From Cellulophaga sp. HaHa_2_95 (GTDB lineage Bacteria; Bacteroidota; Bacteroidia; Flavobacteriales; Flavobacteriaceae), in NCBI RefSeq assembly GCF_019278565.1, contig NZ_CP058988.1:2790001-2854000 (forward strand): 64,000 bases of DNA. The letters run 5' to 3'. The first letter of the stretch is position 1. Every line of letters starts with the position of its first letter. Below, one piece after another: positions 1 through 8,908 of the stretch. The notes under the pieces were generated by a model that ran no database searches, was not told the DNA's origin, and saw only the letters and a program-made list of their open reading frames with translations. The position numbers and the translations under genes are program-made.

Positions 1-1125
1 ATACGTTTTGATACAGGTATACATGAGCAAAAGATTCCTTTAGTCACGCTTGTTAAAGACGCCATTTTTTTATTTCCATCTGATATAAATCAGAATGCTT
101 TAGAATTAGGCACTACGGATAATGGTGAAGAAATAGAAGTCACCGGTTTTGAGCTTAGTGACGATCAATTAAATTTCAATAACGAAAAGGCCTATGTAAT
201 CTATGGATATGCAACCGTTCCCAAAAATAAAACACTAAATATCGCAGCAGGTGCCCGAGTATATTTTCATGAAAATTCTGGGATTTACCTACAAGAAAGT
301 AGTAATATAATCATTCAGGGACAAAAAAGTAGTGATGCGATAGCCTTAGAAAATGAGGTTATTTTTGAAGGCGACCGCTTAGAACCAGCCTATGCAAATA
401 CCTCTGGGCAGTGGGGTACTATTTGGTTTGATGAAAATAGTGTTGCAAATGAATTAAATTATTTAACCATTAAAAATGCGACCATTGGTTTAGCGGTCCA
501 TGGAAATGCAAGCACCGTCACGACAAACTTAACCCTAAAAAACACTCAGATCTACAATAGTTCATCGGTAAATTTATGGACCATAGGTGCATCTATATCT
601 GCAGAAAATGTGGTGATGGCCAATGCAGGTGGTTCCTCTGTAAACATTAAAGGCGGTAGCACTATAAGCTTCATTCATAGCACGATAGCCAATTACTGGA
701 CTAGTGGTAGTAGATTGGGTCCAGCACTACAAATTACAAATGATACCGACCAAAAAACAACGGCTACATTTGGAAACTGTATTATTACAGGAAATAGTAC
801 CACAGAATTATCCATCGCCAGTTTTAATACAAATACTGATGCTTTAGAGTTTCAGTTTACCAATTCTATGATCACCATCAACGCTGAAAATTTCACAGGA
901 AATCCATGGTATGATTTTCAAAATGAAACCCTTTATAAAAACATCATGTTAAATGAAGAAGCTGCCTTTGTAGATCCTATCAAAAACATATTCGCATTAA
1001 CAGCTACTTCTTTTGCTTTAGATAAAGGAGACGTGGTGCTTGCAACTCAAGTGCCGCTAGATATTAACGACATAGATCGGACTACCTTACCGAGCCTTGG
1101 TGCCTACCAGTACACTCCTGAATAG
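1..1125 (+). CDS. right-handed beta-helix surface protein, 3' part only
   Basis: Frame 1 is open from the window edge to the TAG at 1123-1125, giving 374 visible residues; the start lies upstream. The protein has short repeating strands rich in N, T, S and I, with runs such as LNYLTIKNATIGLAV and SISAENVVMANAGGSS, which is the pattern of a parallel beta-helix. The tail (ALDKGDVV...DINDIDRTTLPSLGAYQY) matches the usual end of bacterial choice-of-anchor Q type beta-helix proteins. Such flavobacterial proteins are normally exported lipoproteins; the signal is not visible here, so the location is inferred. The ligand is unknown. Confidence 0.75.
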   Translation: MRFDTGIHEQKIPLVTLVKDAIFLFPSDINQNALELGTTDNGEEIEVTGFELSDDQLNFNNEKAYVIYGYATVPKNKTLNIAAGARVYFHENSGIYLQESSNIIIQGQKSSDAIALENEVIFEGDRLEPAYANTSGQWGTIWFDENSVANELNYLTIKNATIGLAVHGNASTVTTNLTLKNTQIYNSSSVNLWTIGASISAENVVMANAGGSSVNIKGGSTISFIHSTIANYWTSGSRLGPALQITNDTDQKTTATFGNCIITGNSTTELSIASFNTNTDALEFQFTNSMITINAENFTGNPWYDFQNETLYKNIMLNEEAAFVDPIKNIFALTATSFALDKGDVVLATQVPLDINDIDRTTLPSLGAYQYTPE

Positions 1126-1170
1126 ATTATGAATAGCTAACTAAAAAGAGCTATTTACTAGCATTTTCGA

Positions 1171-1209
1171 ATGAAAACCCTTGAAAGTCAAAGGTTTTCA
1201 TGCAGTCTA
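1171..1209. repeat. 39-base palindromic repeat, copy 1
   Basis: A near-perfect inverted repeat (1173-1199; arms GAAAACCCTTGA and TCAAAGGTTTTC around AAG) is followed by the box TGCAGTCTA at 1201-1209. The same unit recurs at 5204-5242 with two base differences. It lies 45 bases after the stop of the beta-helix gene. The arms could form a hairpin, but no long T-run follows. Confidence 0.7.
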
Positions 1210-1252
1210 TTGTTCTCAACATATGGTAATTTGCAAGCTAATTTAGTATCCT

Positions 1253-1987
1253 ATGGAATACAGCTATGCCATCATAAATTCCGATAGTACCTTTAGCCAT
1301 ACCCTCAGAACACAATTAGCTAACTTCAAAGAGTTTAACTGTGCTGGTGTTGCAGAGCATTCTTCAGAAGGCCTAAACATTATATTAAAAGAATCTCCCG
1401 AAGTTATATTTATCAACCTAAATCAGAAAGCAGAAACCTGTTTTATGATGGTCTTAGAATTACATCAATATCTAAAACATCTTCCCGTGATTATTGGTAT
1501 ATCAAAAAGTAAAGAATATGCTTATGACGCTATTAAAAATGGCTTCTTTGATTATTGGTTACAACCTTTAAATGAATTTGATATTCGTAAATCTGTTCTA
1601 AAATTACAGAAGAGAGATTTTAGCTCGCAATGCACGAACACCACCTTATGTTTAAAATCTTATAAAGATTATCGATATATAAGTACTAATGAAATTCTGT
1701 ACCTAAAAGCAGACAACAATACCACCGATGTTTTCATGAAAGATGGCTCTATCATTAGCGCTTTTAAAACTCTAAAAACATTTGAAGATAGATTACCTGC
1801 AAGCTTTATGAGAATTCACCAAAGTTATATTCTTAATACGACGTACATTTCTAGAATTAACTATGGTAAATCAACCTGCACCATAAAGAACAACAGTACC
1901 ACACTCCCCTTCTCAAAATCATACAAATCAAATATAGACGAAGTAAAGAAAATACTAACCAAAAGTACTATTACCACGTTTAATTAA
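1253..1987 (+). CDS. LytTR-family DNA-binding regulator with degenerate receiver
   Basis: 244 residues. Residues about 3-115 have the size and layout of a response-regulator receiver, and about 130-240 form a LytTR DNA-binding domain (YISTNEILYLKADNNTTDV, then FMRIHQSYILNTTYISRI). In the receiver the usual phospho-acceptor Asp is Asn55 (VIFINLNQ) and the conserved Lys of the KP motif is Gln104 (DYWLQPL), so phosphorylation as a switch is unlikely. LytTR proteins normally bind direct repeats in promoters. No histidine kinase of the LytS type is adjacent. The next gene downstream is the small lipopeptide at 2124. The family call is firm; the target genes are unknown. Confidence 0.88.
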   Translation: MEYSYAIINSDSTFSHTLRTQLANFKEFNCAGVAEHSSEGLNIILKESPEVIFINLNQKAETCFMMVLELHQYLKHLPVIIGISKSKEYAYDAIKNGFFDYWLQPLNEFDIRKSVLKLQKRDFSSQCTNTTLCLKSYKDYRYISTNEILYLKADNNTTDVFMKDGSIISAFKTLKTFEDRLPASFMRIHQSYILNTTYISRINYGKSTCTIKNNSTTLPFSKSYKSNIDEVKKILTKSTITTFN

Positions 1988-2079
1988 GTAAATTCTTACA
2001 AAATTTAGATAGATACTCACAGATATTAGGGAAATACACCAAGAAATGATACTGTTCTATAAATAGTACTACCGCGCTA

Positions 2080-2087
2080 TACTTTTG
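2080..2087 (+). promoter_or_regulatory. -7 promoter box of the small lipopeptide gene
   Basis: TACTTTTG fits the Bacteroidetes TAnnTTTG box exactly. It lies 36 bases before the ATG at 2124, giving a short leader. No clear TTG -33 box was seen. Confidence 0.55.
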
Positions 2088-2123
2088 ATTTCAAATTAAG
2101 TAACCAATTTAAATCAAAATATT

Positions 2124-2276
2124 ATGAAAAAGTTAGTAGCAGTATTCGCAGTAGTAGTTTTAAGTTTAGGAATGTTCTCTTGTACTTCTGAAGCCAGTCA
2201 AGATGAGGATCAATTATATGTAAATTCACCCGTTGCATGCGATGATTGTGGAGAAGTAGTAACAAAAGGTAATTAA
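2124..2276 (+). CDS. 50-residue cysteine-containing lipopeptide
   Basis: A short gene between the LytTR regulator and the sensor kinase. It encodes 50 residues: a charged start (MKK), a hydrophobic run, then a lipobox-like end (GMFSC, Cys20), followed by an acidic 30-residue tail with a Cys-Asp-Asp-Cys motif (residues 39-42). It has its own TAnnTTTG promoter and a strong terminator at 2299, so it is probably a separate, abundant transcript. Short secreted peptides with this kind of signal and a Cys-rich acidic tail occur in Flavobacteriaceae, but no function is known to me. The mature peptide would be about 31 residues, membrane anchored if lipidated. Roles as a signal, metal-binding or redox peptide are guesses. 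Confidence 0.7.
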   Translation: MKKLVAVFAVVVLSLGMFSCTSEASQDEDQLYVNSPVACDDCGEVVTKGN

Positions 2277-2298
2277 GTAGCGATTATAACCATAATAG

Positions 2299-2335
2299 AA
2301 GCTTTAAATAAAAATTTATTTAAAGCTTTTTTTTA
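2299..2335 (+). terminator. intrinsic terminator of the lipopeptide gene
   Basis: A perfect 14-base inverted repeat (AAGCTTTAAATAAA, then its complement after AA) is followed by a run of eight T. It separates the lipopeptide gene from the kinase gene starting at 2358. Confidence 0.85.
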
Positions 2336-2357
2336 TCTTGTCCATTCAATTATTTTA

Positions 2358-4451
2358 ATGCGAACAGGCAAGATTACATACCTATATATTTCTATATGCA
2401 CACTTGCAGCGCTGCTTCTTTTTTCTTGCGCTCAAAATGATAATTCTTCGAAAGAAACCAGTAGTTCTAAAATTGTTCAAGATTCTTTAGCAATCCTCGT
2501 TAACAGTAGCTCAGATACAAATCTTAATATTGAGGAAAGAAAGCAAATAGTCCAAGAAGCTTTTGATAAAGTTAATTTACTACGAATTGATTCTATCAAG
2601 TTAAAACATTTAACTATCCTATCTTTTAATTCCGTTCAGTTAAAAGATTCCGTATTTTTTAGAACAATTAATAAAGAAACAATTTCATTAGCACAAAAGG
2701 AAAAAGATTCTGTGGCCATGGCAGAAGCCTATTGGGATTTGGGTATATTTTTAGATAACACTAAATTAATAGATAGTACTTACTATTATTATAATGAAGC
2801 ATTAGCTATATATTCAAAACAGAATAATCAAAAGAAAATGGCTTTTCTTTTTAATTCGATTAGTACCATTCAACGAAAATTAGGAGACTATGCCGGTGCT
2901 GAGCAAACGACCATAAAAGCGTTAGAAATATTCAAAGAATCTAAGAATTATTTGGGGATGTCTAATAGCTATAATAGTTTAGGATCTATAACCCATTCCT
3001 TAGGTGATATAGAAAAAGCCATTGAGTACTATAAAATAGCCAGTAGTTACTTAGACTCCTTACCCACAGATAAATCCTATAACCAAATTTTTATTACTAA
3101 TAATATAGGGGTCTCTAATATGCTGTTAAACCAGTATACAGAAGCAGAAAATAGTTTTGAAAAAGTAGTCACTTTTAAAAATTTAAGAACCATAAATCCT
3201 GAATTTTTAGCAAAAGCTATGGTTAATTTGGCTAATGCTAAAAAGAAACTATTTAGTAAAGAGGATTTAGAACCACAGTATTTAGCCGCTATTGAAATCA
3301 CTAAAGAATACGATAACACTTTTAGTGAAGCAACTTCTACAGGTCACTATGCACAATATCTAGCGTATATAAAAGATACAATAAAAGCTGTAAAAGTGGC
3401 TAAAAATGCTCTGGAATTATCTGAAAAGGCAGAAAATTTTGAGAGCTTACTTAGAACGCTAAATTTCCTAACATTAGTAGATAAAAAAAATGCATCTACC
3501 TACGCTCAAGAATATTTTGTTATTGATAAAAAGTTAAAAGAAGACGAACGAAAACTACGGGACAAATTTGCCCGAATTCGTTTTCAAACAGATGAATTTA
3601 TTGAACGTAATGAACTTTTAGCCAAACAAAATGAATTATTGACTCGTGAAAAACGCTTATGGAGCGCCCTGGCTATACTAGGTTTAATTGGAATTGCAGC
3701 TATTTTGATTATTGTTATACAACGGATTAAGAATAACAATCTTCGTTTTAAGCAACAACAGCAAGAGAGTAATCTTGAAATATTTAATTTATTATTGTTA
3801 CAACAGAGTAAATTTGATGAAGGAAAAAAAATAGAACAAGAACGCATTTCACAAGAATTGCATGACGGCTTTTTAAACAAAATCTTAGGAATACGCTTGG
3901 TATTGTTAGGACTCAATAAAAGACAAGATGAGACGTCTATAGCTCAAAGAGCAGAAGTTATCACAGAATTAGCGGAGCTGTCTGAAGAAATTAGAAGTAT
4001 TTCTCATGAGTTAAATGAAGCCGCTTTCCAGAAAATGCAGAACTTTATTGAGGCTATTAAATCATTGATAAAAACCTTTCAAACCGCTTCGGAAACACTT
4101 AAATATTCCTTCAAATTTAATACAGATTTAGATTGGGATAGTCTTAATAGTACTTTAAAAATTAATCTATATAGAATTGTTCAAGAAAGTATACAAAACT
4201 GTATTAAACATGCTGAAGCAAGTACTATTTTCGTTAATTTTGATGTAGAAGATAATTTTTTAATGGTAACCATTGAAGATAATGGTAAAGGTTTTGATAG
4301 TAAAAAATCTAAAAAAGGAATCGGATTCCGAAATATTTCTTCAAGATTAGAAAAAGTAAACGGTACATTACGTGTAGATAGTACTATCGGTAACGGAACA
4401 AAATTAATGATAAGAGTTCCGTACCTGAATGACATTGATAAAATAGCATAG
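2358..4451 (+). CDS. TPR-lipoprotein sensor histidine kinase (NarL/DesK type)
   Basis: 697 residues. The signal ends in LLLFSC (Cys24), suggesting an N-terminal lipid anchor. Residues about 110-390 are TPR-like helical repeats, expected in the periplasm. A coiled segment leads to one membrane helix near 434-453. The cytoplasmic part has the HisKA_3 box QERISQELHDGFLNK with His502, then an HATPase domain with the N-box near YRIVQESIQNCIKHAE, the G1 box EDNGKGF and the G2 box KGIGFRNISSRL. This is the common Bacteroidetes TPR sensor kinase layout. It is followed after 17 bases by its probable partner response regulator at 4469. The signal sensed is unknown; protein or peptide binding by TPRs is an inference. 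Confidence 0.9.
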   Translation: MRTGKITYLYISICTLAALLLFSCAQNDNSSKETSSSKIVQDSLAILVNSSSDTNLNIEERKQIVQEAFDKVNLLRIDSIKLKHLTILSFNSVQLKDSVFFRTINKETISLAQKEKDSVAMAEAYWDLGIFLDNTKLIDSTYYYYNEALAIYSKQNNQKKMAFLFNSISTIQRKLGDYAGAEQTTIKALEIFKESKNYLGMSNSYNSLGSITHSLGDIEKAIEYYKIASSYLDSLPTDKSYNQIFITNNIGVSNMLLNQYTEAENSFEKVVTFKNLRTINPEFLAKAMVNLANAKKKLFSKEDLEPQYLAAIEITKEYDNTFSEATSTGHYAQYLAYIKDTIKAVKVAKNALELSEKAENFESLLRTLNFLTLVDKKNASTYAQEYFVIDKKLKEDERKLRDKFARIRFQTDEFIERNELLAKQNELLTREKRLWSALAILGLIGIAAILIIVIQRIKNNNLRFKQQQQESNLEIFNLLLLQQSKFDEGKKIEQERISQELHDGFLNKILGIRLVLLGLNKRQDETSIAQRAEVITELAELSEEIRSISHELNEAAFQKMQNFIEAIKSLIKTFQTASETLKYSFKFNTDLDWDSLNSTLKINLYRIVQESIQNCIKHAEASTIFVNFDVEDNFLMVTIEDNGKGFDSKKSKKGIGFRNISSRLEKVNGTLRVDSTIGNGTKLMIRVPYLNDIDKIA

Positions 4452-4468
4452 CTTAAAATAGTGATTGA

Positions 4469-5140
4469 ATGAAGACCCTAAAAATCTTAGCCGTAGATGA
4501 TCATCAAATGACGATGATAGGATACAAATATATACTTGAAGATGCAGAATTTGAAGATTTCACTGTAGCGATGGAAATGGCAACTACCTTTGAAGAAGGT
4601 AAACAGAAAATAGAACAATCTGTTACCAACTCAGACCTCTTTGATTTAATTTTGTTAGACATTCAACTTTCTCCCGTCGTAGATGGTGTGCCAAGTACAG
4701 GGCAAGATTTAGGTGTTATTGCGCGAAATATTTCCCCTACTTCTAAAATTGTATTTTTATCTTCTTTCAGTGATAATTATAGAATCAATAGTATTCTTAG
4801 AACTGTAAACCCGGAAGGTTATATGGTGAAAACTGAAATTAATGAAATAGTATTAAAGGAAATGGTAGAAACTGTTCTCTCTTCTCCTCCTTATTATACT
4901 AAAAAAGCATTGATTGCTATTCGAAACAAAATGTCCACCAATATTCATTTAGATGATACTGACATTAAAATTTTGTACTATCTATCTGTAGGTACGCGCA
5001 CGAAAGATATGGGAGACTATGTACCCCTTTCTATTAGCGCCATTGAAAACAGAAAGCGTCAAATTAAAGAAATTTTTGGTGTAGAGAATGAAAATGATAA
5101 TGCGCTCATCGCTTCAGCTAAAGAAAAAGGATTTATTTAA
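4469..5140 (+). CDS. response regulator, receiver plus LuxR-like HTH
   Basis: 223 residues. The receiver has the acidic pair Asp10-Asp11, phospho-acceptor Asp64 (DLILLDIQ), a switch Ser (FLSSFSD) and Lys121 (GYMVKTE), so it looks competent. The loop after Asp64 is longer than usual. Residues about 160-220 form a LuxR/GerE-like helix-turn-helix (DTDIKILYYLSVG...ISAIENRKRQIKEIF), which is divergent. It lies 17 bases behind the TPR kinase gene and is almost certainly its partner. Target genes are unknown. Confidence 0.88.
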   Translation: MKTLKILAVDDHQMTMIGYKYILEDAEFEDFTVAMEMATTFEEGKQKIEQSVTNSDLFDLILLDIQLSPVVDGVPSTGQDLGVIARNISPTSKIVFLSSFSDNYRINSILRTVNPEGYMVKTEINEIVLKEMVETVLSSPPYYTKKALIAIRNKMSTNIHLDDTDIKILYYLSVGTRTKDMGDYVPLSISAIENRKRQIKEIFGVENENDNALIASAKEKGFI

Positions 5141-5203
5141 TTTAAAAAATCCAAAATTACCACTTCTTAAGTAGCTTGTATTCAAATAATTACATAAAAA
5201 TAA

Positions 5204-5242
5204 ATGAAAACCTTTGAAAGTCAAAGGTTTTCGTGCAGTCTA
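5204..5242. repeat. 39-base palindromic repeat, copy 2
   Basis: This copy has a perfect 12-base inverted repeat (5206-5232; GAAAACCTTTGA, AAG, then the complement), followed by TGCAGTCTA at 5234-5242. It matches the copy at 1171-1209 except for two bases. It lies 63 bases after the response regulator stop and before the promoter of the next gene. Confidence 0.75.
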
Positions 5243-5259
5243 GACTTTAAATTATAGAT

Positions 5260-5267
5260 TAATTTTG
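5260..5267 (+). promoter_or_regulatory. -7 promoter box for the gene at 5293
   Basis: TAATTTTG is a perfect TAnnTTTG match, placed 33 bases before the ATG at 5293. It supports separate transcription of that gene from the two-component pair. Confidence 0.5.
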
Positions 5268-5292
5268 ATTGTAATTGTTTACAAAGAGAAGA

Positions 5293-5958
5293 ATGTCATC
5301 TAAAAATAATAAACCTCGAAAAAAAATTAGGACTTTCGAATCCGAGGATAATACTATTCTTGGTTTGAAAACCTTTTTATTGAAAATTGAAAAAGATTTC
5401 TTTTGTAAAGTTTCTATCGTTAATCAAGATAGTTTTATCACAACAAACGATTTAGTTTTAGACGTAAGTTTCAATTTTAATTTAAGTGAAGGACTTTCTA
5501 TATTAGCCTTAGGAAAATTAGATGGTCAAGATTTAATGCTTCAAAACGAAAAAGATTCGTTTTTTCAGAAAGCATTTCAAAAATTGAGAATAGCTTCAAA
5601 TAATTTGTTTGACATCAAAGAATTGAATTTAATTTTCAAAGACTCGACAATAGTTGTTTATCGCATTTTTGAAAACAGTATTGCTTTAGAATTGAACAAG
5701 ATTATAATAGAATTACATAAAAGTTACACATATTTCACCAAAGGATTAACGCAATTACCTTATGAAATTCATGTGCCTATATTAGAGAATAGTAATTTTT
5801 ACACTAAAAGTGCGTTAGTAAATAATAACACAAAAGAAGAGAACCAAAAGAGTTATTATAGTTTTTGGGGCTTGTATTTTGACTGCAAAGTAGATAGTGA
5901 TATTTACGATGCTCAAGGAAAAGAAATTATATATGGTAAATTAACCATGTTAGAATAA
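5293..5958 (+). CDS. uncharacterised protein
   Basis: 221 residues from the ATG at 5293, which follows an A/G-rich stretch (AAAGAGAAG); a TTG six codons earlier is a less likely start. The N-terminus is very basic (residues 2-16) and the rest is acidic/polar, with no signal peptide or membrane helix, so it is probably cytoplasmic. No domain was recognised. It has its own promoter box and shares a terminator with the convergent glyA. Its place behind the kinase/regulator pair may reflect function but that is not shown. Confidence 0.7.
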   Translation: MSSKNNKPRKKIRTFESEDNTILGLKTFLLKIEKDFFCKVSIVNQDSFITTNDLVLDVSFNFNLSEGLSILALGKLDGQDLMLQNEKDSFFQKAFQKLRIASNNLFDIKELNLIFKDSTIVVYRIFENSIALELNKIIIELHKSYTYFTKGLTQLPYEIHVPILENSNFYTKSALVNNNTKEENQKSYYSFWGLYFDCKVDSDIYDAQGKEIIYGKLTMLE

Positions 5959-6056
5959 TACCTAGGGCTTAAGTCACATTGTAAAAGTATGCGCTGTAGT
6001 GTATTTGGACCAATAGATTTTCGGGGACTAGTGTTTTTTAGTTTGAAACCTAAAAG

Positions 6057-6089
6057 AAAAGCCATTGAATTAATTTTCAATGGCTTTTT
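6057..6089. terminator. bidirectional terminator
   Basis: The inverted repeat AAAAGCCATTGAA / TTCAATGGCTTTT with T-runs on both sides lies between the convergent genes at 5293 (plus) and glyA (minus) and can end both transcripts. Confidence 0.85.
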
Positions 6090-6108
6090 GATTATAGGTA
6101 TATCTTAT

Positions 6109-7386
6109 TTAGCACGCATAGAAAAGTTCTCTAGTGCTCATTAACGCATTTACTTTGGTTCTCACGGCTTCTATAACGTCATCATTATCAGCATTCATTA
6201 AAACTTCATCAATAAATTCAACAATTGTAGACATATCATCTTCTTTCAATCCTCTTGTTGTAATGGCAGCAGTTCCAAAACGGATACCAGAAGTAATAAA
6301 TGGTGATTTATCATCAAAAGGAACCATATTTTTATTTGCTGTTATATCTGCTTTAACAAGAGTGTTTTCAGCATCTTTACCTGTAATATCTTTATTTCTA
6401 AGGTCAATTAACATCATATGATTATCTGTACCTCCAGAAATAATTTCATATCCTTTCTTAACGAAAGCTTTTGCCATAGCATCAGCATTTTTCTTTACCT
6501 GTAAGATGTATGTTAAATACTCATCTGTTAAAGCCTCACCAAAAGCAATTGCCTTAGCTGCAATAATATGCTCTAATGGTCCGCCTTGATTTCCTGGGAA
6601 AACTGCTAAATCTAGTAAAGCTGACATTTTTCTAAGGCTACCATTTTTCAATTTAATTCCGAAAGGATTATCAAAATCTTTACCCATTAATATTAATCCA
6701 CCTCTTGGACCTCTTAATGTTTTATGCGTTGTAGTAGTAACAATATGACAATGAGGAATCGGGTCATTTAAAATACCTTTAGCAATTAAGCCAGAAGGGT
6801 GAGAAATATCTGCCAATAAAAGTGCCCCAACACTATCAGCTATTACTCTAAAACGTTCAAAATCTATATCTCTAGAATATGCAGAAGCACCAGCAATAAT
6901 CATTTTTGGTTTTTCTTTTTCTGCTATTTCCTGAATTTTATCATAATTTAAAACTCCAGTTTCCTTTTCAACACCATAAAATACAGGATTGTATATTCTA
7001 CCTGAAAAATTTACAGGAGATCCATGTGTTAAATGCCCGCCATGAGAAAGATCAAATCCTAGAATAGTATCTCCAGGTTTTAAACAAGCATGGTAAACTG
7101 AAGCATTAGCTTGTGAACCCGAATGGGGCTGCACATTTGCATATTCTGCACCGAATAATTGCTTAGCTCTGTCAATCGCAATTTGTTCTACAACATCAAC
7201 AACCTCACAACCGCCGTAATAACGTTTGCCTGGATAGCCTTCAGCATATTTATTCGTTAACACAGAACCTGCCGCTTCCATTACTTGAGCACTTACAAAG
7301 TTCTCAGAAGCAATAAGTTCTATTCCATTAATTTGGCGCTGTTTTTCTTCAGCAATTAGTTCAAAAATTTGATTGTCGCGTTGCAT
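6109..7386 (-). CDS. glyA: serine hydroxymethyltransferase
   Basis: PLP enzyme that interconverts serine plus tetrahydrofolate with glycine plus 5,10-methylene-tetrahydrofolate in the cytoplasm; main source of one-carbon units. 425 residues from the chosen start ([11 protein letters not shown]), close to the family's about 420. Seen: [11 protein letters not shown] near the start, [22 protein letters not shown], and the PLP lysine in [14 protein letters not shown] (about Lys222). A longer reading with 33 more residues is open to 7485 but would run across the glyA promoter box at 7414-7421, so the start at 7386 is preferred. Divergent from the fumarylacetoacetase gene. Confidence 0.97.
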   Translation of the reverse strand: MQRDNQIFELIAEEKQRQINGIELIASENFVSAQVMEAAGSVLTNKYAEGYPGKRYYGGCEVVDVVEQIAIDRAKQLFGAEYANVQPHSGSQANASVYHACLKPGDTILGFDLSHGGHLTHGSPVNFSGRIYNPVFYGVEKETGVLNYDKIQEIAEKEKPKMIIAGASAYSRDIDFERFRVIADSVGALLLADISHPSGLIAKGILNDPIPHCHIVTTTTHKTLRGPRGGLILMGKDFDNPFGIKLKNGSLRKMSALLDLAVFPGNQGGPLEHIIAAKAIAFGEALTDEYLTYILQVKKNADAMAKAFVKKGYEIISGGTDNHMMLIDLRNKDITGKDAENTLVKADITANKNMVPFDDKSPFITSGIRFGTAAITTRGLKEDDMSTIVEFIDEVLMNADNDDVIEAVRTKVNALMSTRELFYAC

Positions 7387-7413
7387 AATAAAATAAACTG
7401 TTAAATTGAGTTG

Positions 7414-7421
7414 CAAAAATA
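7414..7421 (-). promoter_or_regulatory. -7 promoter box of glyA
   Basis: On the minus strand this reads TATTTTTG, an exact TAnnTTTG match, 28 bases before the glyA ATG. It decides the start of glyA. Confidence 0.55.
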
Positions 7422-7453
7422 CGAATTGACCGTCGTTAATTGGAAGAAAATAA

Positions 7454-7461
7454 TATATTTG
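7454..7461 (+). promoter_or_regulatory. -7 promoter box of the fumarylacetoacetase gene
   Basis: TATATTTG, an exact TAnnTTTG match, lies 39 bases before the ATG at 7500 in the divergent region shared with glyA. Confidence 0.55.
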
Positions 7462-7499
7462 ATTCCAGAACTTATTAAACATCAATTAACAATTTAGAT

Positions 7500-8795
7500 A
7501 TGCCTATAAAAACGAATGATCCTAATAAAAAAACATGGATTCCGGTACCAGCTAATTCTGACTTTCCAATTCAAAATATTCCTTTTGGTGTCTTTTTGAC
7601 TAGAGATGACGTCATAACTATTGGTACTCGAATAGGGAACCATGCTATAGATTTAGGAGCATTGCATCAGTTAGGCTATTTTAAAGATATACCGTTAACG
7701 GATGATATTTTTTTACAAGACACCTTGAATGACTTTATCTCAGACGGACAAAAAACATGGCGTTTGGTAAGAAATCGTATTTCAGATATTTTTGATACCG
7801 ATAATGCTTCCTTAAGAGATAATGAAGAACATAAAAAAGTAGTTCTTTTTACTATGGAAGAGATTGAAATGCAGTTGCCTGTACAGATTGGTGATTACAC
7901 AGATTTCTACTCTAGTAAAGAACACGCTACTAATGTGGGAACCATGTTCAGGGACCCTAATAACGCGCTATTGCCCAATTGGCTGCATATTCCAGTGGGG
8001 TATCATGGAAGAAGTTCTTCCATTGTAACTAGCGGTACTCCGGTTAGAAGACCTATGGGGCAAACTATGCCTGCAGGAGCGGAAACTCCAGTTTTTGGCC
8101 CATCTAAATTGGTAGATTTTGAATTAGAAATGGCTTTTATAACCACAGATGCAAATGTTTTAGGAGAACCTATTCCCGTAGATGAGGCAGAAGATTATAT
8201 TTTTGGAATGGTACTTTTTAATGATTGGAGTGCTAGAGATATTCAAAAATGGGAGTATGTACCATTAGGTCCGTTTTTAGCTAAAAACTTTGCATCATCT
8301 ATCTCTCCATGGATTGTAACAATGGATGCCTTACAACCGTTTAAAGTAGAAAGCCCAGAACAAGAGCCAAAGCCACTACCCTATTTACTACAGGAAAAAG
8401 GAAACAAGAGCTATGATATTCAATTAGAAGTAGATATTTTACCAGAGAACAGTACTCCTACAACGGTTACTAAGTCTAATTTTAAATATATGTATTGGAC
8501 CATGTCCCAGCAGTTAGCACACCATACTATTAATGGTTGTAATGTGAATAGTGGTGACATGATGGGTAGTGGTACCATTTCTGGGCCAACACCAGATTCA
8601 TATGGCTCTATGTTAGAATTAAGCTGGGGTGGTAAGCAAGAAGTGAAATTAAATGATGGTGCTACCAGAAAATTTATAGAAGATAATGACACGGTAATCA
8701 TCAAAGGATATTGTCAAAAAGATAATATTCGAATTGGTTTTGGAGAAGTATCTACAAAATTATTACCGGTATATCAACCTAAAAAAAAGCAGTAA
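7500..8795 (+). CDS. fahA: fumarylacetoacetase
   Basis: Last step of tyrosine/homogentisate breakdown: hydrolyses fumarylacetoacetate to fumarate and acetoacetate. 431 residues, close to the eukaryotic/bacterial FAH length. An N-terminal FAH_N domain (about 1-115) is followed by the catalytic domain. Metal and catalytic residues lie in recognised motifs: DFYSSKEHATNVGTMF, VGYHGRSSSIVTSGTPVRRP, DFELEMAF (two Glu ligands) and FNDWSARDIQKWEYVPLGPF. No other tyrosine-catabolic gene is adjacent; it has its own promoter. Confidence 0.96.
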   Translation: MPIKTNDPNKKTWIPVPANSDFPIQNIPFGVFLTRDDVITIGTRIGNHAIDLGALHQLGYFKDIPLTDDIFLQDTLNDFISDGQKTWRLVRNRISDIFDTDNASLRDNEEHKKVVLFTMEEIEMQLPVQIGDYTDFYSSKEHATNVGTMFRDPNNALLPNWLHIPVGYHGRSSSIVTSGTPVRRPMGQTMPAGAETPVFGPSKLVDFELEMAFITTDANVLGEPIPVDEAEDYIFGMVLFNDWSARDIQKWEYVPLGPFLAKNFASSISPWIVTMDALQPFKVESPEQEPKPLPYLLQEKGNKSYDIQLEVDILPENSTPTTVTKSNFKYMYWTMSQQLAHHTINGCNVNSGDMMGSGTISGPTPDSYGSMLELSWGGKQEVKLNDGATRKFIEDNDTVIIKGYCQKDNIRIGFGEVSTKLLPVYQPKKKQ

Positions 8796-8908
8796 CCATT
8801 TAGGCTTATTAGCATTTTTGTATACTAGAAGTGAATGGTTTTCGTTTTCATATTAAATTATGGCACGGCTATTGGAAATAGTTCCAAGAAACCCATAAAT
8901 AATATATT

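Noticed and set aside
7387..7485. 33-residue N-terminal extension of GlyA
   Set aside because: It covers the minus-strand promoter box at 7414-7421 and does not match the usual SHMT start.
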